A DNA stretch of 64,000 nt from Lentiprolixibacter aurantiacus (lineage in GTDB: Bacteria > Bacteroidota > Bacteroidia > Flavobacteriales > Flavobacteriaceae), in NCBI RefSeq assembly GCF_026241225.1, contig NZ_JAPFQP010000002.1, positions 1 to 64,000 of the forward strand. The letters are read 5' to 3'. Below the pieces are notes generated by a model that saw only the letters and a list, made by a program, of their open reading frames with translations, was not told where the DNA came from and did not search any database. This document shows, one piece after another, positions 1 to 8,750 of the stretch. Within the stretch, counting starts at the first letter, position 1; every line of letters begins with the position of its first letter. A program made the position numbers and the translations under genes.

Positions 1-33
1 TCCCGATCATGAAAATGGTCGGGATTTTTTATT
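1..33 (+). terminator. Rho-independent terminator of an upstream gene
   Basis: The first ten bases (TCCCGATCAT) pair with ATGGTCGGGA across a GAAA loop, with one G-U pair, and a run of six T follows. This is a strong intrinsic terminator for a + strand gene that ends before the window begins. Confidence 0.85.
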
Positions 34-120
34 GCCCCCTATCCACCACCATACCAACCTCCCTGATTAGAGCCTGTATAGGGGAACACTCCACAAGACA
101 AGCCACTAAAGCCCTCCGAG

Positions 121-147
121 GGGGCGCTATGCGCCTCCTCCCCACAA
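121..147 (+). repeat. Short hairpin repeat, copy A
   Basis: This 27-base element matches the one at 1628-1654 at 24 of 27 positions. It forms a GGCGC/GCGCC stem with a three-base loop, followed by a pyrimidine-rich tail CTCCTCCCCACAA. Two of the three differences between copies fall on paired bases and keep the pairing (C-G here, T-A in copy B); the third is in the loop. The copy lies about 130 bases before the membrane protein gene at 275. Its function is unknown. The rest of 34-274 shows nothing else I can support. Confidence 0.6.
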
Positions 148-274
148 ACTCAAGATAAACCCTTGGACTGCTTTTTGCCAGCACAAACAGAGTTTACCAA
201 TATATGGGTGATTATTGTACCCATTCTATTGTCTTGCTTTTTCAACTATATTTATAACCAACAACCAGACTGAG

Positions 275-1588
275 ATGAGCAATAACCCCCAGGACCAGAA
301 GTTTAAAAAATGGCTGGATATCCTCCAACAGGAAAGCTGGCAATTAGAGCTAATCATTTCCGGATTTGCTATCTATGGCCTTTTCATGATGATAGATCCT
401 ATTGAATTGGCTGCACAGGAAGCTGAGAATAACAGCAATATGTATCGTGTGCTCCTTATGCAGGGATTGAATATTTCCTGGTATATTATTACCATAAATC
501 TTATTGCACATGTTGTACTCAGGGGATTATGGATAGGAGCTATCGGACTTCGTTATGTTTCCGGAGAAATTGACTATGAGAAATTAAATTACAGTCCCAA
601 GTTTGCACGCCACCTCAACAAAAGAGTAGGATCTTTTGATAATTACGTAGCCAATCTGGAAAAGTATTGCAGCATCATATTTGCAATTACCTTTTTGCTT
701 GTTTTTTATCTTTTGGGCCTCTTGATCATTGTATTTGTATTCACCTTAATGGGACTTAGCATAGATAAAGACGAAACACCAAATTGGGTGCGCCTATATG
801 TACTTATCCCTACAATTATTTTTCTGGCAATTGGTACCATCCTGACATTTATTGACTTTGCCACACAGGGCTGGCTTAAAAAGAAAAAATGGATCAGCCG
901 GTTTTATTATCCCATATACTGGGTTTTTAAATACCTAACGCTATCTTTTCTCTATAGGCCCATGGTTTACAACTTCCTGGATACAAAGTTTGGTAAACGA
1001 CTTAGCTTAGTTATTGTCCCCTTATACCTGGGATTATTTATCCTTTCAGCCACGGGATTCAGCACTTCCAATTACCTGGAAAGTGACATGACCTCGAATT
1101 CCTATATCGCAAATAATAAAAACTACCTGGATACAGTTGAGGAACAAAATCTTTTTGTAGACCGGGCTGCCATACCATCAAAGATAATTACAGACCCTTA
1201 CCTGCAGGTTTTTGTTGAGTATGCAAAATCAGTGGAGGATGATGTTTTCTTCTTTAATAAAGAACTTAAACCTGAAGAAGATCGTAGAGGAATATATTCG
1301 ATATTTTCAGAAGGGGTGGTGCCTTATTCACTACGGAATAAATATTTAAGGAACTATCTAGAAACTATTGAGGATATGTATACCCTTGAAATTGATTCTA
1401 TTGCCTTTAAACCCCAATTTATAATAACGGAAATTTCGAACAAGCAAATGGGCTTTGAAACTTTCCTGGATATGAAGGCAATAGGCGACGGGAAGCACAC
1501 ACTTCGGATTCTTCGAAAGGACCACAGTCTGGATAGTGTATACAACCGCTCCATAATTCGCATTCCTTTTTGGTATTACAGAGAATAG
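275..1588 (+). CDS. Polytopic membrane protein of unknown function
   Basis: I do not recognise this 437-residue protein. The ATG at 275 is preferred over an in-frame ATG at 215, because the extra 20 residues look like translated leader and the protein from 275 starts with a hydrophilic cytoplasmic-type stretch. Hydrophobic segments lie near residues 17-37, 60-90, 130-160, 172-195 and 245-265. They are followed by a soluble C-terminal domain of about 170 residues, probably periplasmic, rich in acidic and aromatic residues. No catalytic motif is visible. The gene stands alone, flanked by two copies of a short hairpin repeat (121 and 1628). A transport or sensing role is possible but not shown. 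Confidence 0.75.
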   Translation: MSNNPQDQKFKKWLDILQQESWQLELIISGFAIYGLFMMIDPIELAAQEAENNSNMYRVLLMQGLNISWYIITINLIAHVVLRGLWIGAIGLRYVSGEIDYEKLNYSPKFARHLNKRVGSFDNYVANLEKYCSIIFAITFLLVFYLLGLLIIVFVFTLMGLSIDKDETPNWVRLYVLIPTIIFLAIGTILTFIDFATQGWLKKKKWISRFYYPIYWVFKYLTLSFLYRPMVYNFLDTKFGKRLSLVIVPLYLGLFILSATGFSTSNYLESDMTSNSYIANNKNYLDTVEEQNLFVDRAAIPSKIITDPYLQVFVEYAKSVEDDVFFFNKELKPEEDRRGIYSIFSEGVVPYSLRNKYLRNYLETIEDMYTLEIDSIAFKPQFIITEISNKQMGFETFLDMKAIGDGKHTLRILRKDHSLDSVYNRSIIRIPFWYYRE

Positions 1589-1627
1589 GTTTCCTCAGGA
1601 ATTTTTAGCGAAATCCTTGTTTAAAAT

Positions 1628-1654
1628 GGGGTGCAATGCACCTCCTCCCCACAA
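1628..1654 (+). repeat. Short hairpin repeat, copy B
   Basis: This is the second copy of the element at 121-147, in the same orientation and 1507 bases away. Its stem is GGTGC/GCACC with an AAT loop, followed by the same CTCCTCCCCACAA tail. It lies about 150 bases before the hemolysin III family gene. The ATG inside it opens a frame that runs into that gene, but the encoded N-terminus does not look like part of the family. Confidence 0.6.
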
Positions 1655-1806
1655 TCCAATTTAATCTTTACCAGAGCAGAAAACATTCAGAGTTAAATAT
1701 TTCGAATGAAAAGATCCTTAAAGCTTATCAGATATTCATTATAGGATCAATCTATATCCTACCTATGGGTTCATTAACTTTGTGGAAATTCTCCGAAAGA
1801 AACCTT

Positions 1807-2427
1807 ATGAACTATAAAGAGGAGGAGTACTGGAATACCGGAAGCCATGGCCTGGGTGTTTTACTGGGTCTTATTGGATGTTACCTCATGGTACGGGAAA
1901 CCACTGATGGTCAGTTCTGGGAACGTTTTTCCGTTTGGGTGTACAGTATTTCCATAATTCTGCTTTTTGCCGCATCAACCACCTATCACGCGGTTGCCGA
2001 CCCCAGGAAAAAGCGTAAATGGCGCATTCTTGACCACATTAGTATTTACTATCTGATCGCAGGTACCTATACTCCGGTAGCCCTGATCACCCTTGGTTCT
2101 GGAAATGGATGGACTATCTTTTTTGCAGTATGGGCAATTGCTCTGGGAGGCACTATCTTGAAGTTGTTTTTTACAGGAAAATGGGAGTACTTTTCTCTTT
2201 TCTTGTATTTGCTAATGGGCTGGATGATCATCTTTGATATCCAAAACCTGATATCGCTCACTTCTTCCTTTGGTCTTGGCTTGTTATTTGCCGGCGGGGC
2301 TTTTTATACTTTGGGTATTTTCTTTTATGCCTTTCAACGTATTCCTTACAACCACCTTATTTGGCATTTCTTTGTTCTGGGAGGAGCCATTAGTCACTGG
2401 TTTTATATTTATCTGGAAGTTATTTGA
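1807..2427 (+). CDS. Hemolysin III family (PAQR/YqfA-type) membrane protein
   Basis: This protein of about 206 residues belongs to the hemolysin III / YqfA branch of the PAQR superfamily, seven-helix membrane proteins related to adiponectin receptors and suspected to be metal-dependent membrane hydrolases. The family signatures are visible: an HGLG motif near the N-terminus, STTYHA at the end of helix 2, a KWRILDHISIY block with the conserved Asp-His, and a C-terminal HLIWHFFVLGGAISHW block with metal-ligand-type histidines. The ATG at 1807 is chosen because it gives the usual family length. An in-frame ATG at 1636 would add 57 atypical residues and starts inside the hairpin repeat. The gene converges with the ZIP transporter, with only two bases between stop codons. 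Confidence 0.85.
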   Translation: MNYKEEEYWNTGSHGLGVLLGLIGCYLMVRETTDGQFWERFSVWVYSISIILLFAASTTYHAVADPRKKRKWRILDHISIYYLIAGTYTPVALITLGSGNGWTIFFAVWAIALGGTILKLFFTGKWEYFSLFLYLLMGWMIIFDIQNLISLTSSFGLGLLFAGGAFYTLGIFFYAFQRIPYNHLIWHFFVLGGAISHWFYIYLEVI

Positions 2428-2429
2428 TT

Positions 2430-3104
2430 TTAGAAAATGAGATAGGCTATCAGCAGACCCAATAGTATTACTATTAATTTACGGAGATTAAAGCTGTGGC
2501 CCTTACTGCTCTCAAATAAGATCACTGTTGAAATATGCAGGAATACGCCAATGACGATGGCAGTAAGAGGCACATAAAACCTTTCTATTGAAGGACTTGA
2601 CTGAGCCACGTAACTGCCCAGGGGGGTCATGAGGGCAAAAAATATCATAAAAAGTGCTCCCTGCCAGGCGTGCAGGCGCGAATTGATAAGGAATATACTG
2701 AGAATAATGGCAACGGGCAATTTATGTACCAGGATGGCGTATAAAATGGGCTGGTTTTCTGATATCGGTACTCCTTCTAGGAAGGCATGTACACAGAGGC
2801 TAAGAAGCAAGAGCCAGGGGAATACGGTTTTTTCTATATCCAGGTGCATATGACCGTGTTCTGCCCCTTTGGAAAAGAATTCCAGGAATATTTGGAGCAC
2901 AATGCCCAGCATAATGTATAGTCCAGCCTCTTTGGCATTACTATTCAAATAGATCGAGGGCAGAAGTTCAAAAAGGGTGGTAGCCAACAGAAAGGAACCA
3001 CTGAAGGCCAGCAATAGTGTAATACCCGGGTTTTTTTTAGGACGTAACCCTAAAACCAGAAAATAACCAGAAAGAACAGTTATTACAGGTAGCCAGTAGA
3101 TCAT
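2430..3104 (-). CDS. ZIP family metal transporter
   Basis: This 224-residue inner-membrane protein has about eight hydrophobic segments and the ZIP family core in two consecutive helices: HAFLEGVPI (helix 4 type, with His and Glu ligands) and HKLPVAIIL (helix 5 type). A histidine-rich stretch with HGHMH precedes them and resembles the family's variable cytoplasmic metal-binding loop. ZIP proteins bring zinc, iron or other divalent cations into the cytoplasm; the substrate cannot be read from the sequence. It is divergently transcribed from the methyltransferase at 3181, and the two -7 boxes lie almost back to back in the gap. Confidence 0.87.
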   Translation of the reverse strand: MIYWLPVITVLSGYFLVLGLRPKKNPGITLLLAFSGSFLLATTLFELLPSIYLNSNAKEAGLYIMLGIVLQIFLEFFSKGAEHGHMHLDIEKTVFPWLLLLSLCVHAFLEGVPISENQPILYAILVHKLPVAIILSIFLINSRLHAWQGALFMIFFALMTPLGSYVAQSSPSIERFYVPLTAIVIGVFLHISTVILFESSKGHSFNLRKLIVILLGLLIAYLIF

Positions 3105-3140
3105 GGAAATCTCGTTAGAAAGACCAGAGGTCCGTTACCC

Positions 3141-3159
3141 CAAAATTAGTGTATTTTTG
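3141..3159. promoter_or_regulatory. Back-to-back divergent -7 boxes
   Basis: CAAAATTA (a TAnnTTTG box on the - strand, 3141-3148) and TATTTTTG (+ strand, 3152-3159) are separated by three bases. Each points to its own gene: the ZIP transporter on the left and the methyltransferase on the right. I see no clear -33 TTTG at the expected distance for either. Confidence 0.45.
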
Positions 3160-3180
3160 CCGGTATCTAGATAGTTTCCT

Positions 3181-4347
3181 ATGGAGCAGAATTTCAAAAT
3201 GTTGGCAAAGTGTTTCTACGGGTTTGAACCTATTCTGGCCAGGGAGCTGAGGCAACTGGGTGCTGGAAACGTAGAGGAAGGTTTACGTATTGTCACCTTT
3301 GAAGGTGATTCAGGCTTTATGTATAAAGCCAACCTATGCCTGAGGACTGCCTTGCGCATATTGAAGCCCATTTCCTCTTTTCCGGTGCGGAATGAAAATG
3401 ATCTGTACCGGCGTATCAAAGAGATTCCATGGGAAAGGTATCTCGGACCTGATCAGAGCCTGGCGATAGATTCGGTTCTGAAATCCGAAACTTTTACCCA
3501 TTCTCTCTATGTATCCCAGAAAGCAAAAGATGCTATTGCCGATCGATTCAGAAACCTTTTCGATAAACGCCCCGACGTAGATACCCAAAACCCGGATCTC
3601 AGGATTCATATTCATATCCAACACCAGCAATGTCACCTTTCACTGGACAGTTCAGGAAGTTCCCTGCATCACCGGGGATACAGGACCGCAACCAATATTG
3701 CTCCCATAAATGAAGTGCTGGCTGCAGGTTTGCTGCTTATGAGCGGATGGGACGGGCGTGCTAATTTTCTGGATCCTATGTGCGGTAGTGGAACATTCCT
3801 GGTAGAAGCCGCTATGATTGCCTGTAATATCCCGGCGAACATAAACCGCAAGCATTTTGGATTTCAGCGCTGGAAGGATTATGATGAAGCCCTTTTTCAA
3901 AAGATTGTCGAAGCCAGCTTAAACAGGACGCGGGAATTCCATTATAAAATTGAAGGATACGACAAAGCTCCTTCCGCAGTTAGTAAAGCCAGGATTAATA
4001 TAGAGCAGTCTAAATTGGAGGAATACATTACTGTAGAGCGTCAGGATTTTTTTAAGTCGATAAAACACACCGAAGGCCCCCTGCATATGGTATTTAATCC
4101 TCCGTATGGGGAACGATTGAATGTGGAAATGGAGAAATTCTATAAACAAATTGGAGATACACTAAAGCAAGGCTATCCCAATACTCAGGCCTGGATGATT
4201 ACTGCAAATATGGACGCCCTAAAGCACGTGGGTTTAAGAACCTCTAAAAAAATCAAAGTGTATAATGGACGACTTGAGGCACGACTCGTCAAATATGAAA
4301 TCTATGAGGGTAGTCGTAGATCTAAATATCAGAATACTCAGACATGA
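3181..4347 (+). CDS. THUMP-domain class I SAM-dependent RNA methyltransferase
   Basis: This 388-residue protein resembles the RlmL N-terminal half and the YpsC family. It has an N-terminal ferredoxin-like/THUMP region (about residues 1-160) for RNA binding, then a Rossmann methyltransferase fold with the SAM-binding motif DPMCGSGTFLVEAA (about 195-210) and the catalytic NPPYGERL motif of N2-guanine or N6-adenine methyltransferases (about 308-315). Members methylate 23S rRNA guanine (m2G) or tRNA; the exact target here is uncertain. Its stop overlaps the next small gene by ATGA, so the two are translationally coupled. The neighbourhood with rlmD, DUF6452 and DUF6048 recurs in Flavobacteria, from my knowledge of those genomes. 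Confidence 0.88.
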   Translation: MEQNFKMLAKCFYGFEPILARELRQLGAGNVEEGLRIVTFEGDSGFMYKANLCLRTALRILKPISSFPVRNENDLYRRIKEIPWERYLGPDQSLAIDSVLKSETFTHSLYVSQKAKDAIADRFRNLFDKRPDVDTQNPDLRIHIHIQHQQCHLSLDSSGSSLHHRGYRTATNIAPINEVLAAGLLLMSGWDGRANFLDPMCGSGTFLVEAAMIACNIPANINRKHFGFQRWKDYDEALFQKIVEASLNRTREFHYKIEGYDKAPSAVSKARINIEQSKLEEYITVERQDFFKSIKHTEGPLHMVFNPPYGERLNVEMEKFYKQIGDTLKQGYPNTQAWMITANMDALKHVGLRTSKKIKVYNGRLEARLVKYEIYEGSRRSKYQNTQT

Positions 4348-4574
4348 GACCTAAGTACAAAGCATTGTTGTTCAATTTTATGGCCTTCGCTATTATCTTT
4401 CTTGTCATCCGATTTACCCTCGGGTACTTCTGGCAGGCTAACCGACTCCTGATGGCCCTGGCTTCCGCAATCGCTGCCAGTATCCTGTCACCAAAATTTG
4501 CGGCGATAAAAACAATTAGCGGGGAGAAGTTGATGATGAAGTGGATCTTTAGCAAGAAAGTACATCAACTATAA
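4344..4574 (+). CDS. Small membrane protein of unknown function
   Basis: This 76-residue protein starts in an ATGA overlap with the preceding methyltransferase, which supports it as a real, coupled gene. It has two hydrophobic segments, about residues 7-27 (FNFMAFAIIFLVIRFTLGY) and 34-52, and a basic C-terminus ending in KKVHQL. I recognise no functional motif. It ends seven bases before the convergent DUF6048 gene. Confidence 0.7.
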   Translation: MRPKYKALLFNFMAFAIIFLVIRFTLGYFWQANRLLMALASAIAASILSPKFAAIKTISGEKLMMKWIFSKKVHQL

Positions 4575-4581
4575 TAACACC

Positions 4582-5355
4582 TTACTCATCGGGATCTGAA
4601 GGCTTCTTCCTCTTTTTAATGATAGGAAGGAAGTAGGAAATGGAATAATTAAACCCTACCCCAAAATTACTTCCATCGGTAACTTTGTTAAAACCAGGAA
4701 TCCATAAATTAGGGAAATTATCAGCCTCCTTGTTGCTTATAAGATATCCCAGTCGGACACTGGCACCCAAATAAATATTGGCAAACAATTCAGCCTTTAC
4801 TCCAAAAAGGAATTCCAGCCACGATGCATTAAGTCCGCTGTACTCTTGAGGGGCTGTTGATCCTGGAGACAAACCATCGGGGAACCAGTAGCGGTTACTG
4901 TCGAATATCCCATTCTCATTAAGGGTTTGAGAAAAAGTGCTGAATGCATATCTGCCTCCTATGAATATGGTATTGTTCATGCCATACCAGTTTTCATAGG
5001 TATTGTACTCCACTCCCAATTTGATATAACTGCCGCTTGTTGTATAGTTGTAAATTTCTGCAACGGGGGCTTCCAGGTCATTGCCAAGCTCTTCTGTCTG
5101 GGTAAAATCTTCGTTACCCAACTCTGCAGCCAAATACAGTTTTTGCGTTATCCTTAAGTCGCCAATAAGTTCCAGTCCTGTATAATCCTCGTTCAGGAAG
5201 GACCGCAAAGGCCTGCTAAGATCAACTCCCAAGCGTATCCCGTATTGCTCACGGGTATCCCTCAGGTCGCGTTCCAGTGTTTCCCCGGAATCCTGAGACC
5301 AGCTTATCGCCACGCCTCCTATTACGATAAAAAGCTTAGTGAAATATCTTAACAT
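4582..5355 (-). CDS. DUF6048 family outer-membrane/exported protein
   Basis: This protein of about 257 residues has a hydrophobic N-terminal signal (FTKLFIVIGGVAISWSQ). The rest consists of alternating strands with aromatic girdle-like residues (LYLAAELG, YIKLGVEYN, FIGGRYAF, LGASVRLGYLIS), as in small outer-membrane barrels. It matches the flavobacterial DUF6048 family by neighbourhood and pattern; its function is unknown. The ATG at 5355 is preferred to a GTG six bases upstream. Either start overlaps the end of the DUF6452 gene, so the two genes are coupled. It is the last gene of the rlmD run. Confidence 0.75.
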   Translation of the reverse strand: MLRYFTKLFIVIGGVAISWSQDSGETLERDLRDTREQYGIRLGVDLSRPLRSFLNEDYTGLELIGDLRITQKLYLAAELGNEDFTQTEELGNDLEAPVAEIYNYTTSGSYIKLGVEYNTYENWYGMNNTIFIGGRYAFSTFSQTLNENGIFDSNRYWFPDGLSPGSTAPQEYSGLNASWLEFLFGVKAELFANIYLGASVRLGYLISNKEADNFPNLWIPGFNKVTDGSNFGVGFNYSISYFLPIIKKRKKPSDPDE

Positions 5356-5839
5356 GTGCACTAAACTGATTGGTTACAGTGGTGTCTACCACTTCTATAC
5401 TTTGGATCCAGTTTTCCGGGCCAGTAGTTAACTGAGGTGTAAGGTCATTATAATTGGCTATAAAGCCACAAGCCCTGGAAACAAAAATTTCTTCTACCGT
5501 ATAAGCAAAATCAAGGGTGTCAATGTTACCCGTTTCCAAGTCATTTTCATCACTGGAATCCAGGATAATATAAAACTGGGTAGTAGATTGATCCGCCCGA
5601 AGGGGAATGGCGACAGAATCGACTGTAGCACGGTCTGCGAAAGTGTTAACAGGGCTTTCCTGTCCTGCTCCCAGTATTCTCAAATTAGATACACTTTTTA
5701 AAGCAGCGGTGTCCTCGGCATCATAAAACCTTAAAACAAGGAGCGGCGTGTCCCCATCAACGCAGATATCATCTTTTTCACATGCATTTATCAGGAAAGT
5801 TCCGAGTATGATGATAAAGAGGAATAGGTTTTTTTTCAT
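5336..5839 (-). CDS. DUF6452 family lipoprotein
   Basis: This 167-residue exported protein begins with a type II signal: FLFIIILGTFLINAC, with the acylated cysteine near residue 20. The mature part is acidic and strand-rich and ends in a motif with a single cysteine (FVSRACGFIANY). In Flavobacteria, DUF6452 proteins commonly sit between rlmD and DUF6048, exactly as here; their role is unknown. The start codon lies in an ATGA overlap with the rlmD stop. Confidence 0.78.
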   Translation of the reverse strand: MKKNLFLFIIILGTFLINACEKDDICVDGDTPLLVLRFYDAEDTAALKSVSNLRILGAGQESPVNTFADRATVDSVAIPLRADQSTTQFYIILDSSDENDLETGNIDTLDFAYTVEEIFVSRACGFIANYNDLTPQLTTGPENWIQSIEVVDTTVTNQFSAHVKIFH

Positions 5840-7257
5840 CCCTGTTTTTGACGTTTTTCCAAAAGTACAACATTTTCCACGTGATGGGTCTGAGGAAACA
5901 TGTCCACAGGCTGAACCCTAATTACCTCATAATCGCTGTCCATAAGGGCAATATCCCTCGCCTGGGTTGCGCTATTGCAGCTAACATATACAATGCGTTC
6001 CGGTGCTGCTTTAAGGATTTGCTCCACAACATTTTTATGCATCCCCTCCCTCGGAGGATCTGTGATAATGAGCTGTGGTTTTCCCTTCTCCTCTATAAAG
6101 CTATCCGTTAGGAAATCTTTTAGGTCGCCCGTGTAGAATTCTGCATTTTCAATTTTGTTTAACGCTGCATTAGACTTTGCGGCTGTAATGGCTTCTGGCA
6201 CGGTCTCAATGCCGATCACATTTTTGGCCTTGGCCGCTATAAACTGTGCAATCGTACCAGTGCCGGTATAGAGATCGTATACCAATTCATCGCCCTTGAG
6301 GTTGGCAAACTCTTCAACAACCTGATACAACCGATAGGCCTGTTCGGAATTGGTCTGATAGAATGATTTTGCTGTGATCTTAAACCGAAGGTCCCTCATT
6401 TGTTCGAAGATATGATCCCTGCCTGCATAGCAGATTATTTCCTGGTCATATAAGGTGTCATTGGCCTTGGAATTCACCACATATAGCAAAGAAGTTATAT
6501 CCGGAAAGGACTCGAGGATATGATCCAGCAATTTTCTGCGGTTTTCAGGATCTTCCCTGAAAAACTGTACAAGCACCATGACCTCTCCAATGGAGGTAGT
6601 CCGGATCATCAAGGTTCTTAGGAGGCCATCTTGTTTCCTGGGGTTGAAAAAAGGCATCTGATTTTTGACCGCAAAGGACTTAACCGCCAGGCGTATCGCA
6701 TTTGAAGGTTCTTGCTGCAGATAGCATTGTTTTATATCCAGGACCTTGTCCCACATTCCTGGTATGTGAAAACCCAGAGCGTTCCTGTCCTCGATATTTG
6801 TATCAGAAGCAATTTCCTCTTCGGTCAGCCACCTGCTGTTTGAAAAGGAAAACTCCATTTTATTCCTGTAAAAGTATTCTTTTGCCGAACCTATAATCGG
6901 GCTAATAGGGGGGAGGGCTACTTTGCCAATTCTACTGAGATTGTTAACCACCTCTTCCTGCTTATAGTGCAATTGGTGTTCGTAACTCATGTGCTGCCAC
7001 TTACAGCCTCCACAGACCCCAAAATGCTGGCACTTGGGAGTTGTTCTCTTGTCCGAAAGCTTTTTGAATGCTATAGCAGTCGCTTCGTAATAGGCCTTAC
7101 GCCTTTTTGTGGTCTGCACCGTTGCCACGTCACCGGGCACAGCGTTGGAGATAAACAAGACACGCCCGTCAGGGGCCTTTCCAATGGCTTTGCCTTTAGC
7201 ACCTGCAGCAGTTACTTCAACGTCTTCAAAGACCAGGCGCTTTTTCCTTTTTCGCAT
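5836..7257 (-). CDS. rlmD: 23S rRNA (uracil-C5)-methyltransferase RlmD
   Basis: This 473-residue protein methylates C5 of a conserved uracil in 23S rRNA (m5U1939 in E. coli). It has an N-terminal TRAM domain (about 10-65), the iron-sulfur cluster cysteines CQHFGVCGGC (about 76-85), and a methyltransferase domain with YDLYTGTGTIAQFIA, the DPPREGMH motif and the catalytic cysteine in VYVSCNSATQARD. All hallmark residues are present, so it should be active. In E. coli-type numbering alternatives such as RlmCD or TrmA exist, but the Fe-S cysteines and length favour RlmD. A -7 box ends four bases before the ATG, which suggests a leaderless mRNA. Confidence 0.9.
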   Translation of the reverse strand: MRKRKKRLVFEDVEVTAAGAKGKAIGKAPDGRVLFISNAVPGDVATVQTTKRRKAYYEATAIAFKKLSDKRTTPKCQHFGVCGGCKWQHMSYEHQLHYKQEEVVNNLSRIGKVALPPISPIIGSAKEYFYRNKMEFSFSNSRWLTEEEIASDTNIEDRNALGFHIPGMWDKVLDIKQCYLQQEPSNAIRLAVKSFAVKNQMPFFNPRKQDGLLRTLMIRTTSIGEVMVLVQFFREDPENRRKLLDHILESFPDITSLLYVVNSKANDTLYDQEIICYAGRDHIFEQMRDLRFKITAKSFYQTNSEQAYRLYQVVEEFANLKGDELVYDLYTGTGTIAQFIAAKAKNVIGIETVPEAITAAKSNAALNKIENAEFYTGDLKDFLTDSFIEEKGKPQLIITDPPREGMHKNVVEQILKAAPERIVYVSCNSATQARDIALMDSDYEVIRVQPVDMFPQTHHVENVVLLEKRQKQG

Positions 7258-7261
7258 GTAT

Positions 7262-7269
7262 CAAAAGTA
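7262..7269 (-). promoter_or_regulatory. -7 box of rlmD
   Basis: On the - strand this reads TACTTTTG, a perfect TAnnTTTG. It ends four bases before the rlmD ATG at 7257, so transcription would begin at or next to the start codon. No -33 TTTG is obvious. Confidence 0.5.
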
Positions 7270-7435
7270 AAATCTTTTTTAGGAATATTGCTCCTATTTT
7301 TAAGCAGATTAACCCACTCTGTTTGCTTTCACAGGTTTTATAATGCCCGTAAATATTTGTAATTTTACATAGCTACAATGGATGATTTCTCTCCTCAAGA
7401 AGGAATTGCTAAAGTTTTACGTTTAATTTTTTATC

Positions 7436-8731
7436 ATGTCAGAAAAGCAGAAGTTTACTTCACATGATGCAATCGCAATGGAAGAGAAATACGGGGCTCA
7501 GAACTATCACCCCTTACCAGTGGTTCTTACCCGGGGAGAAGGGGTATATGTCTGGGATGTGGAAGGGAAAAAATATTATGATTTCCTTTCGGCCTATTCC
7601 GCTGTAAATCAAGGCCATTGTCACCCCAAGATCATAGCCGCCCTGAAAGACCAGGCCGAACGCCTCACACTTACATCAAGAGCTTTTTACAATGAGATGC
7701 TGGGGCAATATGAAAAATATTTGTCAGAGTTCTTTGGGTTCGACAAGGTACTGCCAATGAATACGGGTGCTGAAGCAGTTGAGACCGCCATAAAGCTGGC
7801 GCGGAAATGGGGATATGAAAAAAAAGGTATCCATGCCAATCAGGCCAAGGTTATCGTTTGCCAGAATAATTTCCACGGTCGCACTATCACCATAATTTCT
7901 GCATCAAACGACCCAATTGCAACAGAAAATTTTGGGCCTTTTACTCCCGGAATCCACTCGATACGCTATAATGATCTCTATGCGTTGCGCGAAGCACTGG
8001 AAGATGATAATGTTGCTGCTTTTCTGGTAGAACCCATTCAGGGGGAAGCCGGGGTTTATGTTCCTGACGATGACTATTTGCGGGAAGCCTATTTAATGTG
8101 CAAGGAGCGCAATGTCCTTTTTATCTCTGATGAAGTACAGACTGGTATTGCACGTACCGGAAGGCTGCTGGCCAGTTGTGGTAATTGCAGTTGTGCAGAT
8201 AAGCTGTGCAGTGGGGAACCCGAAGTGAAGCCAGATATCCTGATTTTGGGAAAAGCGCTGTCCGGGGGTGCATTCCCGGTATCTGCGGTTCTGGCCAATA
8301 AGGAGATAATGGATGTGATCCGTCCCGGCAACCACGGCTCCACCTTTGGAGGCAATCCGCTTGCCTGTGCAGTGGCTATGGCCGCTCTGGAAGTGGTCCG
8401 GGAGGAAAATCTGGCCGAAAGAGCGGATTTTCTGGGTAACATTTTCCGTAAAGAAATGAATAAGCTGATTCAAAAATCCCAATGGGTAAAGTTGGTGAGG
8501 GGAAAGGGTCTGCTCAACGCAATTGTTATCAATGATACGGAAGACAGCTCAACTGCCTGGGAAATTTGCATGGCACTCAAGGAAAATGGACTACTGGCCA
8601 AACCTACTCATGGCAATATTATTCGTTTTGCACCGCCTCTGGTCATGACTGAAGAGCAGTTATATGAGTGCATAGGCATCATTAATAAGACCATTATGGA
8701 ATTTGAGGCACAATATGCTGAGGAACATTAA
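7436..8731 (+). CDS. rocD: Ornithine aminotransferase (ornithine-oxo-acid transaminase)
   Basis: This 431-residue class III PLP aminotransferase moves the delta-amino group of ornithine to 2-oxoglutarate, giving glutamate semialdehyde and linking arginine and proline metabolism. Visible hallmarks are [19 protein letters not shown] (PLP phosphate and substrate region), [14 protein letters not shown] with the cofactor-binding Asp, and [15 protein letters not shown] with the Schiff-base lysine. The unusual part is an insertion at about residues 246-263 carrying four cysteines (C248, C251, C253, C258) between the cofactor-Asp helix and the active-site lysine. The gene stands alone and is followed by a strong bidirectional terminator. 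Confidence 0.9.
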   Translation: MSEKQKFTSHDAIAMEEKYGAQNYHPLPVVLTRGEGVYVWDVEGKKYYDFLSAYSAVNQGHCHPKIIAALKDQAERLTLTSRAFYNEMLGQYEKYLSEFFGFDKVLPMNTGAEAVETAIKLARKWGYEKKGIHANQAKVIVCQNNFHGRTITIISASNDPIATENFGPFTPGIHSIRYNDLYALREALEDDNVAAFLVEPIQGEAGVYVPDDDYLREAYLMCKERNVLFISDEVQTGIARTGRLLASCGNCSCADKLCSGEPEVKPDILILGKALSGGAFPVSAVLANKEIMDVIRPGNHGSTFGGNPLACAVAMAALEVVREENLAERADFLGNIFRKEMNKLIQKSQWVKLVRGKGLLNAIVINDTEDSSTAWEICMALKENGLLAKPTHGNIIRFAPPLVMTEEQLYECIGIINKTIMEFEAQYAEEH

Positions 8732-8750
8732 AACGATTTTGGAATTTTAC

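Noticed and set aside
1636-1806. N-terminal extension of the hemolysin III family gene
   Set aside because: It begins inside the hairpin repeat and encodes residues unlike the family, so the ATG at 1807 is preferred.
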